Below, in pieces: positions 12,037 through 23,185 of a DNA stretch of 64,000 nucleotides. The DNA is from Crotophaga sulcirostris. Its lineage: Eukaryota; Chordata; Aves; Cuculiformes; Crotophagidae. The DNA lies in the NCBI GenBank assembly GCA_013397455.1, contig VYZB01000213.1, positions 520,279 through 584,278 of the forward strand, written 5' to 3'. The translations under genes were made by a program, and so were the position numbers. The notes beneath the pieces are model-generated. The model did not search any database. It was not told where the DNA came from and worked only from the letters and a program-made list of their open reading frames with translations. Numbering within the stretch: position 1 is the stretch's first letter; the number at the start of each line of letters is the position of its first letter.

Positions 12037-14155
12037 AGCATTTAGTGGGATCTGGAAATACCCCAGAATGCATCGAGATTTCTCAGATTTTCAATATTTG
12101 ATGCTGCACAACTGTTGTGAGGTTTGCAAGGATTTGTAATTTCCTCTAGAAGTGAAATGAGGCAGAATATATTGCAGCTACTCATAACAAACTAAAGGAT
12201 TGGGAGGCCCAGTGCCAGCTCCACTGAAATGCATCTTAGTTTTCCTCTCTCTTCCTTCCAAAATTTTTCCACTTATGTTAGTTTCTATCTACTTGCTTTG
12301 CTGCAGAGGAAATTTCTGTGCTGATCGTACACTGTAAGTTCTCTCTCATATTACATGTATTCATGAAGTTTTAGCCCCTCATTTGAGTGAATGGTTAAAT
12401 CAATATGTGTTGTGCGTAGACAGACCCTGCTGTATCGTGCTGTCATTTCTTCTTTTTGACAGAGATTGCTATTGAAACCTTCTGATGCTTTCTGTATAAT
12501 ATAGTCAGATTGATTTAATTTCTTTAAGTCTCCATTCTATGGGATTTGCATGTCTTGTTGAAGGCCTCTGTTGCAAGGACTCATCTTCACCTCTAGATCA
12601 AGTAGTGGAAAATGGTTCAAATTGCTCAGAGCTACTCCCATCTACGGTAGATTGAACACATCCACAGGACAAGACATTTGAAGCATACTTCGGACTCCAA
12701 GTGCAGATATATAGCTACAGTTCCTACGCCTTGTTTTGTTACGTGTCTTGAAATATGTCATGGTGGCTTGTATAGGTACTGGAGGGTTCAGTGTCCATGG
12801 GAACAGTGGTTGAAAGTGAAACGGGAGAGGAGGTAGAAAACTTGAAATATTATCCACCATTGACATGCGCAACAGTCCTCTGACAAACTACACCAGAACT
12901 TTACTTTAAGAAGAAATAATTTAAAAATGAAAATAGTCCATGGGCAAACTAGCCTGCATGCCGTGTGGATAATCACAGGGGAGAAATGGAGAGTTAAATA
13001 GGGAATTAAGGTTTTTGTTTCTGCAATTTCATGGACACTTAATTCTCTAAAACCATCCAAATCTGAATTTCAATTTTTTTTTTTTCTTGAACACTATCAT
13101 ATAGGATCTTGATCCCTTTCTCAATTAAAGACTTCAATAGGTATCAAATAGGGTCTTGCCCTTCCTGCCATCATCTCTGACCTGCAGCTATTCACTGTCT
13201 ACTTTATTCAACTGGAACAACCCTGTCTGGTATCGCCTACTCTTCTTACAGCCATCACTGCACATCTCAATCATCCCTGAAGCACCAAATATCCTCTAAA
13301 TGGAAGGAAGTTTTATTAAAAAAGACTTTTATTTGGTTATGTATACAAAGCTTTACTATGAAATGCATATGTAGAAAGGGTGAATTTTCATTGAAAGGGT
13401 GACCTTAGTATGATTAGTTTCTAACTTTGTTTCAGCAAATTTAATGAAATAAAAAAAATCTAAAGATTGATTAAGCTACCTCAGTGTCTACAATTAGTTG
13501 TTTTCCTTTTTCTTTCCTTCATTTTTTCCCACTGTGCAAATACAGTTCCCTACAGACCACTGGCCTAATAAACAATACGTCCTTAAAACACAAAAAATGC
13601 TGGACACTGCAAATTTATGTTGAAACAGGGGTGGAGTGCCACATATTTTGTACATTTAACAAAACTTAAATGTGTAGATGACTAATGTTAACAGATATTA
13701 AGATGTATGAACTACCATCAGGGTAAATTCTTACTGTGTTTGCATGGGTTTGAATATATGCATGCATACTGGCATGTTATTTACAATGAGAATGTAACAG
13801 TACGTACTGTAATTGTCTGCATATTTTGGAAAAGCTAGATGATTATTTCTGAAAAATATTAAGGACTTTTTTTTCAGAACAGATCTTCTGTGAATTCACA
13901 TAAACATAAGAACTGAGTCACATTTTGGCATGTACTATTTTGACACATCTGAAAAACAAAAAAAAAAGAGAGGAGAAGAAAAAACACTAAAATAATTTAT
14001 CTTTTCCAGGCCCTTATATATTTTGTTATGACATGAAGAGAAGTAGTGGCTTAACAGCCTGAAAGACCAGTTGTGATGAAAAAACACTTAATGTACTGTC
14101 CTGATCTTTGTATGTACTGTAGTGTCCTAGTGCTTCATTCCTTCATTTTGACTCT
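12037..14155. other. non-coding stretch, nothing recognised
   Basis: Two overlapping minus-strand frames of 76-90 codons at 12642-13060 have no recognisable content. Short A and T runs occur near 13070-13085 and 13958-13968. ATGCATGCAT-type words occur near 13757. Confidence 0.65.
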
Positions 14156-14220
14156 ATCCAAAAGCTATTGAATTCAGTGGAAAACCACCCACTGACTTCA
14201 GTGGGGAGCAGATCAATCTC
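14156..14220. mobile_element. palindromic MITE-like remnant
   Basis: Two opposed copies of the same word, TCAGTGG at 14174-14180 and CCACTGA at 14189-14195, make a hairpin with an 8-base loop. Flanking words ATCCAAAAGC on the left and GACTTCAGTGGGG and AGCAGATCAATC on the right resemble the ends of short palindromic elements I recall from turtle, crocodile and bird genomes (a centre like CATTGAAGTCAATGG, ends like GGATCAGGCC). Strand is meaningless for a near-palindrome. Family name not assigned. Confidence 0.6.
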
Positions 14221-14559
14221 AAAAAAAATGTAATTGGACAAGTTAACGTCTCATTTTGTGCCATGTGTTATAAACCTCTCTTCCACAGAAGAACTTACAG
14301 CTCTGTTTTGATAGCACTAAATTGGAGTAAGAAAGGAAGAAGCAACTTAACCTTCATCTGGGGAGATCTTGGGCTCTTTTCTCTCACTACAGAAGTAACT
14401 GCATTGGCATGGGGTCTGGTACCCACACCGTGGAGTTATGACTGGAGGGGCTGAGCGTGAGACAAAGAAAATCGTTCTACAATAGCTCTTCAAAACCAAG
14501 TAAGTTAAAAGGCAGAGCTCTGAAATCCTGCTAAAATTGCTCATCATGCTTTTGCATCT
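14221..14559. other. non-coding stretch before CR1
   Basis: No recognised repeat. Frames of 63-66 codons on both strands (14263-14547) overlap each other and are not recognisable. The 5' boundary of the following CR1 may lie somewhat upstream of where it becomes recognisable. Confidence 0.6.
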
Positions 14560-15591
14560 ACTGGATGGGTCAACAGTGCAATGTCCAGATGGAGACTCAT
14601 GGCAAGTGGTGTCCCTCAGGGGTCTGTACTAGGAACAGTGCTGTTTAATATTTTCATTGACGATATAGACAGTGAGATCAAGTGAACCCTCAGCAAGTTT
14701 GTGGATGACACCAAGCTGGGTGGGGCAGTGTTCACACCAGAAGGACAGGATGTCATACAGAGGGACCTGGACAAGCTGGAGAAATGGGCTTGTGTGAACA
14801 TCATGAGGTTCAACAAGGCTGAGTACAAGGTCTTCCACCTGGATCGGGGCAACCCCTGGTGTTGATACAGGATGGGGGATGATGTGATTGACAGCAGCCC
14901 TGCTGAGAAGGACTTGGAGGTTGGTTGATGAGAAGCTTGACATGAGCCAGCAATGTCCGCTCACATCCCAGAAAGACAACCATATCCTGGGCTGCATCAA
15001 AAGAAGTGCGGCCAGCAGGTCAAGGGAGGTGATTCTCCCCCTTTACTCGGCTCTCATGAGACCCCACCTGGAGTGCTGTGTCCAGTTCTGGAATCCCTGA
15101 CATAAGAAGGATATGGAACTGTTAGAGTGAGTCCAGAGGAGGCTACGAAGATGACCACAGGGCTGGAGCACCTCTGCTGTGAGGACAGGCTGAGAGAGTT
15201 GGGCTTTTTCAGCCTGGAGAAGAGAAGGCTTCGGGGAGACCTCATAGTGGCCTTCCAGTACCTGAGGGAGCTACAGGAAACCTGAGGAGGGGCTTTTTAC
15301 AAGTGCATATAGTGACAGAACAAGGGGGAATGGCTTTAAATTGGAAGGAGGAAGACTTAGATCAGACATCAGGAAAAAAATTTTCCCACTGAGGGCAGTG
15401 AGGCCCTGGCACAGGTTGCCCAGGGAAGCTGTGGATGCCCCCTCCCTGGAGGTGTTCAAGGCCAGGTTGGATGTGGTCTTGAGCAGCCTGGGCTGATGGA
15501 AGGAGTCCCTGCCCATGGCAGGGGAGTTGGAACTAGGTGATTTGTAAGGTCCCTTCCAACGCAAACCATTCTGTGATTCTATGATTCTATG
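14560..15591 (+). mobile_element. CR1 LINE, 3' kilobase incl. part of reverse transcriptase
   Basis: A 5'-truncated CR1 copy starts inside the reverse-transcriptase region. The RT motif GVPQGSVLG (here with [13 protein letters not shown]) is encoded at 14608-14670, followed by an in-frame TGA near 14683. The catalytic box reads FVDDTKLGG around 14700-14725, so both aspartates remain but the usual alanine is valine. Thumb-like words [21 protein letters not shown] and the C-terminal LGLFSLEK equivalent follow, with frame breaks. The 3' UTR ends in CTGTGATTCTATGATTCTATG, the typical 8-base tail repeat of avian CR1. It is dead because of stops and frameshifts. The 123-codon open frame antisense to it (14629-15000) is a by-product. 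Subfamily differs from the 1.65 and 26.9 kb copies by its ATTCT tail unit. Confidence 0.96.
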
Positions 15592-18500
15592 TTGCCTTTA
15601 CAGGGTTGAGTTATACATGCTTAGGATATTGTTCCAAAATTGGTGTAGCTTGATTTACCATATTCTCATGTGACCATCCCCTTAGTCAGATCTTCCACTG
15701 GAAGCTAAAATGCTAAAGAAACAGAGTAAAATTTCAGATCTCTTTCTGTGTTATAAATTTGATAACAAATTGGAGGAAAGTAAAAGAATATTATAATGTG
15801 ATGCTGGAAGAGTTCCTTCAGTGGCCTGGGCAAGCCTTGTGACAAATGTGTCTGTCACAGGTTATGAGGTTGGAAATGAATGGAGCACAAACTGATAAAT
15901 AAAAATTATAATTTTTAATATTGTCAAAAATGTAAGGGATTGGAAAGGCTTTCTTCTCACTGTTATTAGATGCTTAAAATTCCACTAATTTTGATTGAGG
16001 GGAAAATGACCCAGAGAAGATCAAAAATTCAAGGCAACCTTTGCACCTCCAGGTTGTCTTTTTCTCTGCAATATCAGTAGAGCCTAGGAAAGTAACATTA
16101 ATCAGCCACCTCCAGCTCTAAATTATGGATTTATTTATCTTACTGTTTTAGCACTTTCTAGTTATTCAGGAAGAACAAGTGACCAGGAAGGAAAGCTTGA
16201 AAAGTACATAATTCTTTTTGGTTAGACTTCCGTTCGCTTTGCTCTAAGCAAGGAAGAAACCAGGTTTCCCAAGACTGACTGTGTTATTCTAGAGTCTGGA
16301 ACCTTGATGGACGGTGTCCTTCATGGGCTGAGTCCTTCATGGATGAGTGTGCTTTGTACAAGCAAACTCAGAGTACAGATGACATGGAATAATTGTATGT
16401 ACTCATTCTACCTGACCATTCACACTCCTCGACTTTCCACTTCTATTCCCTATTCTTAAATATATTCCTAAATCAAGATCTCCTTCTGATAGCTGCAAAG
16501 TGCCTCTCATTGACCTAAATTCCTAAAGAAATTAAGAAAATAATCTGGATGAAATCCTCTCTTCTGCTAGGCTGTTGCAGAGCACCAGTACAACTGTGGC
16601 TTACTCCTGCTGCTGCTGCTCGTACTCCCACCTAATCATCCTCTGGATCAGACTAGATGGTGTCAGCTTGCATAGCAGGAAAAGGTCAGGGCTAGATTTT
16701 TTATTCATCTGCTTTCTCACTGGGGGCATTTTTTTGTCTCTATGGACATATTTTCTGATCTTTGGGCAGTCTGTATGACAAATGCTCCACTAAGACTGCT
16801 TCCCCTTGGGAGGTGCTGTAAAGGGATTTTTTATGAGCCATCTAGCCAAGTCCTCAGCTAAACTTGCCTTGGGTACAGAAAGAGAGAGAATGAAGAAATT
16901 GCCAGAGTCCATTGACAAGTAGCAGGGACAATAGGCTCTCAGTAGGATGTAACTTACTTCAGTAAAACACAAGGCTTATAAATACTGTGTCTATTTGAAA
17001 GGGAATTGAGGAGCTGCTGGATATCACCAAAAAAAAAAAAATCCAGATCCTTCCCTGCCTAGTGAGTCTGCAGTAAAGCATTCTTTAATGCAGAGCTTAA
17101 ATACTTAAAAATATATGTTAATAGACATTTATATTTTAAGTACAGATCTCACTGTGACCTGTGGAAAAGAGAATTTTATAAAAAAAATGTAGAAGGTTTT
17201 TCTATGTAGAAGATATTTCTACTGTCAGAAAAGCAGGAGCAGTTTCTAGAAACAAATTACCACTTTCTGTAATGTGGTATGAGAGAAAGAACTGTACTAC
17301 AAGAGACAAATCTATATTCAGTTAACTTCATAAGAAACAGTGGAATTATCTACATGCTAGAAAATGTTGCTTATTTACTTATTTAGTTCTCAGACGTCAT
17401 GGATGTTGTGTCTTGGATGTCCAGAACTTTCAACAAAACATGCTACTGCAGTAAATCAAGCAGATAGAAAACTTACAAATCCAGCCAGGGTTTTTTTCTT
17501 TTTGCTTTTTTTGTTAAAGGTTCTTCTTTAACATAGTATTTGTTACTGAAAACTGCATAACTCACTGTTCCATTTCATTTGTTTCTCTACATATTGAACA
17601 CAGTCAGCAGTCTATGGCCTGTGCTAATGATACCCCTGAAGTTCTTGGATAATTCAAACACAAATAATTTGAGTTTTATAGCTGATGCTAGATTTACCTG
17701 CTGAAGTGCTTGTAACATCAGTGAAGGAATCGGGCAATTGGTACTGCTGTGATTTAGGAAGACCAGCAACTGTAACACAGTGTAGTCTTACCAGAGCATG
17801 ACTAAATACAGCAAAGTTTATTTAGAGCTCTAACCTCAGGTTGAGCTGGTAAAATTACCATGGTTTTTACGAACTTTTTGTTTGGGATTGCAAACACTCC
17901 CTTTTGCCTTCACTGAAAAAATGAAGTAGTGGCTGAAGCCTGGGAATAATTACTATCTATGGCAATGGTTAAGGCTATGAAGTGGCATTACAGCTCACAA
18001 GACAAGAGAGGATGACAGAAATGGGCAGACCAGTAGTTAGAGCATGTGAACTCTCTTTTATACTTCAGAGGACAGAGCCTGAGATCTGGACTAACCAACA
18101 TGAAGTAATCTGCCCTAACCTAGAGGCTGACCTATACCACTAAGCATAAGTCCGCAGGTCTTTTCCAAGTATTTTTTTCTGAGAGGTGGCAAGTCCTGCA
18201 AGTGATAGTCTGCACAATTTTGTAGCCCTGCAGGTAGCTGTGCTGTCCTTTCTACAGCCATGATGTGTCCAGGCCTCTCTGAGAGTTTGTGGTAGCAAGT
18301 TCCACAGAGTAAATAAAATTTTGGATGGAGGAAGAAATGCAGCAATGAGATTTAGAAAGGGAAAGGAAGGTCACAGTGGCTCATAAAGCATCTGTGCTAC
18401 CACAGAGTGAAACCAGCATGTGTTGAAATAGAAGGAAGGAAGAAAAAAGTGTGAAGGTTATTGAGACTGATAAGTTTATCTTGGCCCTGTGTAAATTCAC

Positions 18501-18706
18501 TCAGGGTCAGACCCTTTTGTTGACTCAATGACAATCATACAATAGCCATGGGATGCAGTTGGGCTGGACTTTTCCTGAATTGCTTAGGGGACTCTGTCAC
18601 AGCAAAATTCACAGGGAACTTGAGTCACCTTTGCTGTTACTGTGATCTAACAATGAGATAAGACCACCCAATTAAAACAAATCCCATAGCAGTCCCACAG
18701 AAATAA
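15592..18706. other. non-coding stretch, small simple repeats
   Basis: Holds a CTG run at 16607-16620, an 11-base duplication GTCCTTCATGG at 16316-16326 and 16332-16342, and an A13 run at 17029-17041. Open frames do not exceed 76 codons and none is recognisable. Confidence 0.65.
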
Positions 18707-18724
18707 ATATATATATATATATAT
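18707..18724 (+). repeat. (AT)9 microsatellite
   Basis: Perfect AT dinucleotide run of nine units in AT-rich DNA. Confidence 0.92.
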
Positions 18725-19539
18725 TCCTGAGTGACATGGTTTAACAAATACACCTCGACACCAACTTTCAGCTGGTGTCTAAAATTCTCTCCAAGCAAAA
18801 AGAAAGCTTCCCATTCCAGATCACTCTAGCAAACTGAATCCTACCTTGCTGGTGGTAATATCAAAGACGTAACATCAAAAAAGCAATGTGATACTAAATC
18901 TATTGCTTGATAGTGTGCCAGCATTCCAGCAATCAACCAAGTAAGGTTTTTAAGAGCAAAGGTTTTATTTCTGTTCCTACAAAGGTACTGCATATGTACA
19001 CAAAGACAAGAAAGATGCATTAAAATTTCGAGGCATGTGCCAGGGTATTGCATTGTCCCTTTGGGTTCCTTTTTGTTTGACATTGTGTGTGTATTCTTTT
19101 CAGTGAGAAGGACAGTGTGTATGTGTACACCAGATGGATAGGGAAAATATTAAGAAGTTGGTAGAGTTAATGAGTTTTGGCATCAGCTTATTGCTTTTCA
19201 CAAAGCCCTATTTCTCACAAACTCTGTGTCCATTGGCTATTTTTGAGAGTATATGTGGTGAGGAAGATCTGTTTACTATTTGATTTAATTACTGATTTTA
19301 CCTGAGGAATAAGGAAAATAGGTTTTCCCCTAACTTGCAGTTTATTATTTATTGCAATAATTTAACCTGTAAATTGAAGAATTTGCTCCCTTTCAGCAGA
19401 GGATTTGGGGTTTATTCAATCTCTTTTCAAGCATTTTACCTATCTTCAGATTTCTTTTATTTGAAAATATTTTTTTGCTAAGCAGGGAGATTATTTGAGG
19501 CTTATAGAAACTTTTTTTTAGTATTAAATTCTACCTTCT
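18725..19539. other. non-coding stretch, nothing recognised
   Basis: One 80-codon minus-strand frame at 18841-19083, unrecognised. No repeat recognised. Confidence 0.6.
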
Positions 19540-19580
19540 ATTGAATCATTTCATAGGTTGGAAAGAATTTCTAAAGTATA
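19540..19580 (-). mobile_element. possible degraded CR1 3' tip
   Basis: TTGAATCATTTCATAGGTTGG followed by AAAGAATTTCTAAAG resembles the reverse complement of a CR1 3' end (AATCATAGGTTGG, AAAGACCTCTAAAG). Only about 40 bases match before similarity is lost, so a chance resemblance is possible. Confidence 0.4.
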
Positions 19581-20529
19581 CATTTTACTTTGTGGTGTGC
19601 AATTATAGTCTTTAGTTTAAACTAGTCTTTTTCTTTTAATAATGTGGTATACATGGTTGTGGCTGCTACTATTTTGACTGCAAGAACAATAGAAAGGTTG
19701 TGAGGGATCTCTAATCCAAAATATGTTTGGAAAGGCTTAATTAAAGGCAAGCTTTAAGCAAGAGCAATACAAATTCCAAGCTTCACACAATCTTAGTGTT
19801 ATACTAGAGAGAAAATCTGTATTTGCACACTGAGGCCAGATCGTGACGTTCATTTATGTGATCTATGTGACACAAACAGGGGCAATGATGTCCCAGTGAT
19901 CTGCCATAGGCAAGGCTGGGGGAAGAACCAGAGCAGCTCCCTGCCAGTCCCTGGGGAGAAGAATGCTGTGGGAGATGGTGTAGCCCATTTCTTGTGGTGC
20001 CAGGTTTCTACTCACTAAATGTGGGCACAAGGCTGAGCTAAAGTTTGGGTTACACAGTCTGAAGATACCTGATTTAAAAAAAAAAAAAAGAATATGTTTA
20101 TCTTTAATCGTTTTTTTTTCCATGAGCCAAAGTATGCTTGCGTAGGCAGCCCTTAGCAGACAAAGGTTATTATCTGTAGTACCAGCGAACTCGATTTTTT
20201 TCCCTGGTAGGCAGGATTTCACACTTTATATTTTGATTTATAATTCTTGCTCAATCTCTCTCGAAGATTGTTCAGTAACTGCTGAGGACAACAGGCATGA
20301 ATTGTAGAGCAGAGGAAGAAATAAAAGCAACAAAGTCTTATTCTGGGGTTCTCTTTTGGTAGAGCTGGAGATTGGACACTTTTCTCCTTGAGGAGACTAC
20401 GTTGCTGGCAAGAGCCAGACAGCGTACATACCTCAGATTCAGCTCTAACCACAAGAAGACAAACAGGGAAGATAAGCTGTGCAGCTGCCAAGACCATTCA
20501 GTTCTGAGCTACTTTTTCATCCCAGTTCA
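19581..20529. other. non-coding stretch, nothing recognised
   Basis: Minus-strand frames of 119 codons (19863-20222) and 92 codons (20219-20497) abut here but contain no recognisable domain. The first includes a phenylalanine/lysine run from an A13 tract at 20075-20090. CpG density begins to rise after about 20130. Confidence 0.55.
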
Positions 20530-20875
20530 GCCTGTGCGCTTTAAGCAGTGTAACATTCAGCCTCAAATCAAAAGGCGGTGTGTTGTCTCCATGTAGGAAA
20601 TGTGCTATCCGCTGCGATACACGGTGAACTCAATATACAACGGGAACAAAGGGCAAATGTTTTGTTGATATTGTTTCCTTGTCAATGAAGCCTCATGGCC
20701 CAGAGTACTCGATGGTCTGACACATCCAGAAGGTGATGACCAATTGTTAACAATCCTGTGAGCGACTTCTCCCGGTAGTTCTCAGAAAAAACAGCACTGT
20801 GATGACGGAAAGAGACAGGATGTTACAGGATCCGTCTATGGCTTCTGAGATGTGGGAAGCAGAGAGTGCGCTGTT
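20530..20875. promoter_or_regulatory. CpG-enriched segment, candidate regulatory element
   Basis: I count twelve CpG between 20537 and 20870, about one per 28 bases, whereas neighbouring DNA has roughly one per 100-200. GC content is only modestly raised, so this is not a classical CpG island. Words of the SOX type (ATTGTT near 20670 and in CAATTGTTAACAATC near 20740) are present. The segment could be a hypomethylated regulatory element, a conserved non-coding element, or a recent insertion whose CpGs have not decayed. No gene start is visible beside it. Confidence 0.35.
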
Positions 20876-23083
20876 TTTGGAGGATGCATGGCTGTAAACA
20901 GGAAGCTTTGCAGGGCACAGCTGAGTCCTTGGGCTCTGTGTGAGACAGGGGGAGAAATCTGCTGAAACAGGTAGTCACAGCCAGCATGAGATTGTTGAGG
21001 CACAGGTAGTATACTCAGGTTTCCTAAAAATGCATCATTCACCCTTGCCATTGCTAGTCCATTGCTAGTCCAGCTTGCTTGCTGTTGTGTTTCTAAACCA
21101 CTGGACAAAAAATGAGACATTCTGAAATCCAGGGCATCTGGGAAGCATTCTAACAGCAAACACAGGGTTTCCTAAGACTTTCCACTTAGGAAAGCACCTA
21201 AGTTACCATCAAGTTGTTAAACCAGTATTATGTGGAACTACTGCCAGTATTTCATTGAATTAATTTACTGTTAGTTGGGTTAATTAGAGACCAAATCATT
21301 TCAGACAATCAAGAAAATAAAAATGTTTGAGAAGCTGCAGGAAAACTGCACAGAGAAGGAATAGGGTCAGCAGCCAAAAAAACCAAACAAAAATCATTTG
21401 TCAAAAGAACCTTGCATTTTGGCTGTGTGGGGAAGACCAGGCAGTACACTCACAGAGGGCACATTCAGCCTTCTCAGCCCTGCCCCTCCTTCTTCCCCCC
21501 AAAATCACGATGCAAAACCTATTCCTCAAATTATTCAGTTCTGCCAGTGTTAAGATGTATGAGTTTAATAGCCTAACAAAGGATCATGGGAACAGATAAG
21601 TGCTCCAGCACGTCCACTATTGTGTTTTGTGTTTTCAGCTCACACTGTTGCCAAATGACCACTGAACAAAACAGCGCCTCTGACAACAATGTTTGTGCTG
21701 TAGCATTAATGAGTAGAGAAAAACATATCAGTTTAGGAGTTAGCATTTTAATCATTTTTGCCACAAAGACAATGCATGAGTACAAGCCTGTAAGACTTAT
21801 CAAGCAAAGCCCAGAAAAGTACTGTAAGGTGAGATCTCATTTAAATTCAATGCATTCATTGCAGTGTAATGCATTTTTAACTCTCTAAGGCAAGCTGATA
21901 GAAGTCAGGAGGCTGAAAGGACCCTCATCCTCCAGCTGGTCATTTATTTCTTATCATAAAGGCTGACTCAAGGAAGTAGGTCCTGAATGCCTGCAAATTA
22001 GAGCAAGGAATGTAGAAATGTTGTTTCACCTGCAGGTCGGGCACTGCTGCCTGCCATGGAGCCTCCAGAGAGGACCAGGCAGAAGCTGACATCCAGAGCC
22101 ATTTTTGCCACTCAGATTTCTGTACTTGTTGCACTGAAGTAAGACCTTTGAGAAATAACTCAGCAGCCTTATTTTACCCTTTTGTTACAAATAAAAGGAG
22201 TATCTTATTTGGGAGACCAAATAACAACCAAATTGCAAAGTCATTTTTTGTATAAGAGTTAGTAATCGACAATGATTTATATACTTCTCACAGTAGAGTT
22301 TGAATTGGGAAACAGGAAGGCAGAGAAGGGGAATGACAGACAACCTAGCAATTGAGAATAAAGATTAATAATACCCAGCTTGCTCTAATAAAAGCTGAGA
22401 AACATATTGTCTTTTCAGGCAAGAAGTATTTTGCAAAAGGAAAAGTGCAAGTAGCCTGTTTGGCCACCTCTGTCTTCTAAAAATTACCAGACTTCTTGGC
22501 AGACATGGTATTCCTTAGATTCTTTTAAAAGTAAAACCCTCAAAAGGTTAACCAGAAACAGGGACAGCAGCATAAGTCAAGTCCTGGAACACCAGTAACT
22601 CTGCCCAGCAAATATTAACCCTGGATCCTTGCTCCAGTCTTAAGCAAATATCCAGCCACCTTCATGTCATTTATTTTAGTATCTTCTCTACATCAGCATT
22701 TAGTTGTTTTAGGCCCTACCAGTATCTCATTACCTACAGATAGAAGAAGAAAGTAGCTTTCTGTCTACTAAAGAAGCCTATAAATCTCCCCTCACTCCCA
22801 TTCTGTCCTACACTATAAAACTTTCCTACTTTATCTCTCACCTGTCTCTCCTAACTACTCCCTAATGGGTACCAGGTGGCTCCATCAACAGTCGAGACTG
22901 ACTCTTCCTATCACAGGCATTAAGTCCTTCCTTGTTTGCCTTGACATTAACATTCTAAGGAATTAGGCATGTCATCCCATGATAAGAAATAAAACTTAAT
23001 GGAGAAACTGGAAAGTCTTATGACCCCAAAACCAAAACGCTAACATCCTCTTTCTTTCCACTTCAAGAACTTCTATGCAGGTG
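20876..23083. other. non-coding stretch, nothing recognised
   Basis: A 107-codon minus-strand frame at 20836-21159 and a 100-codon plus-strand frame at 21586-21888 are the largest, and neither is recognisable. An 11-base unit ATTGCTAGTCC is tandemly duplicated at 21050-21071. Confidence 0.65.
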
Positions 23084-23185
23084 ATGCAGAGTAGTGGACA
23101 GAGGAGTGGATTTGAAGGCAGGCGAGCTGCACCCTGTTCTCTCTTCTGCCACTGAACTATCTGCAACCCTGCCACTAAGCAAGAG
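23084..23185 (+). mobile_element. MIR-like tRNA-derived SINE, 5' half
   Basis: The order GTAGTGGACAGAGGAGTGGA, TTTGAAGGCAGGCGAGCTG, TTCTGCCACTGAAC and CTGCAACCCTGCCA follows the 5' half of MIR/CORE-type SINEs of amniotes (GTGGTTAGAGCACTGGA, GGAGGCAGGAGACCTGG, GCTCTGCCACTGAC, GTGTGACCTTGGGCA). The GTAGTGGACAGAG part corresponds to the tRNA-like box A region, and the box B word GGTTCGAATCC is destroyed. The 3' half is missing or unrecognisable. Best-preserved SINE fossil here. Confidence 0.7.

Noticed and set aside
13895..13930. ACATAAGAACTGAGTCAC resembling the antisense 3' tip of a turtle-type CR1
   Set aside because: Match ends after about 14 bases and nothing of the expected continuation is seen.
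14629..15000. 123-codon minus-strand open frame
   Set aside because: It lies antisense to the CR1 copy at 14560-15591 and is a by-product of that element's composition.
18020..18060. CAGTAGTTAGAGCATGTGA resembling a SINE tRNA-like head
   Set aside because: The downstream sequence does not continue in MIR order, so the match is too short.
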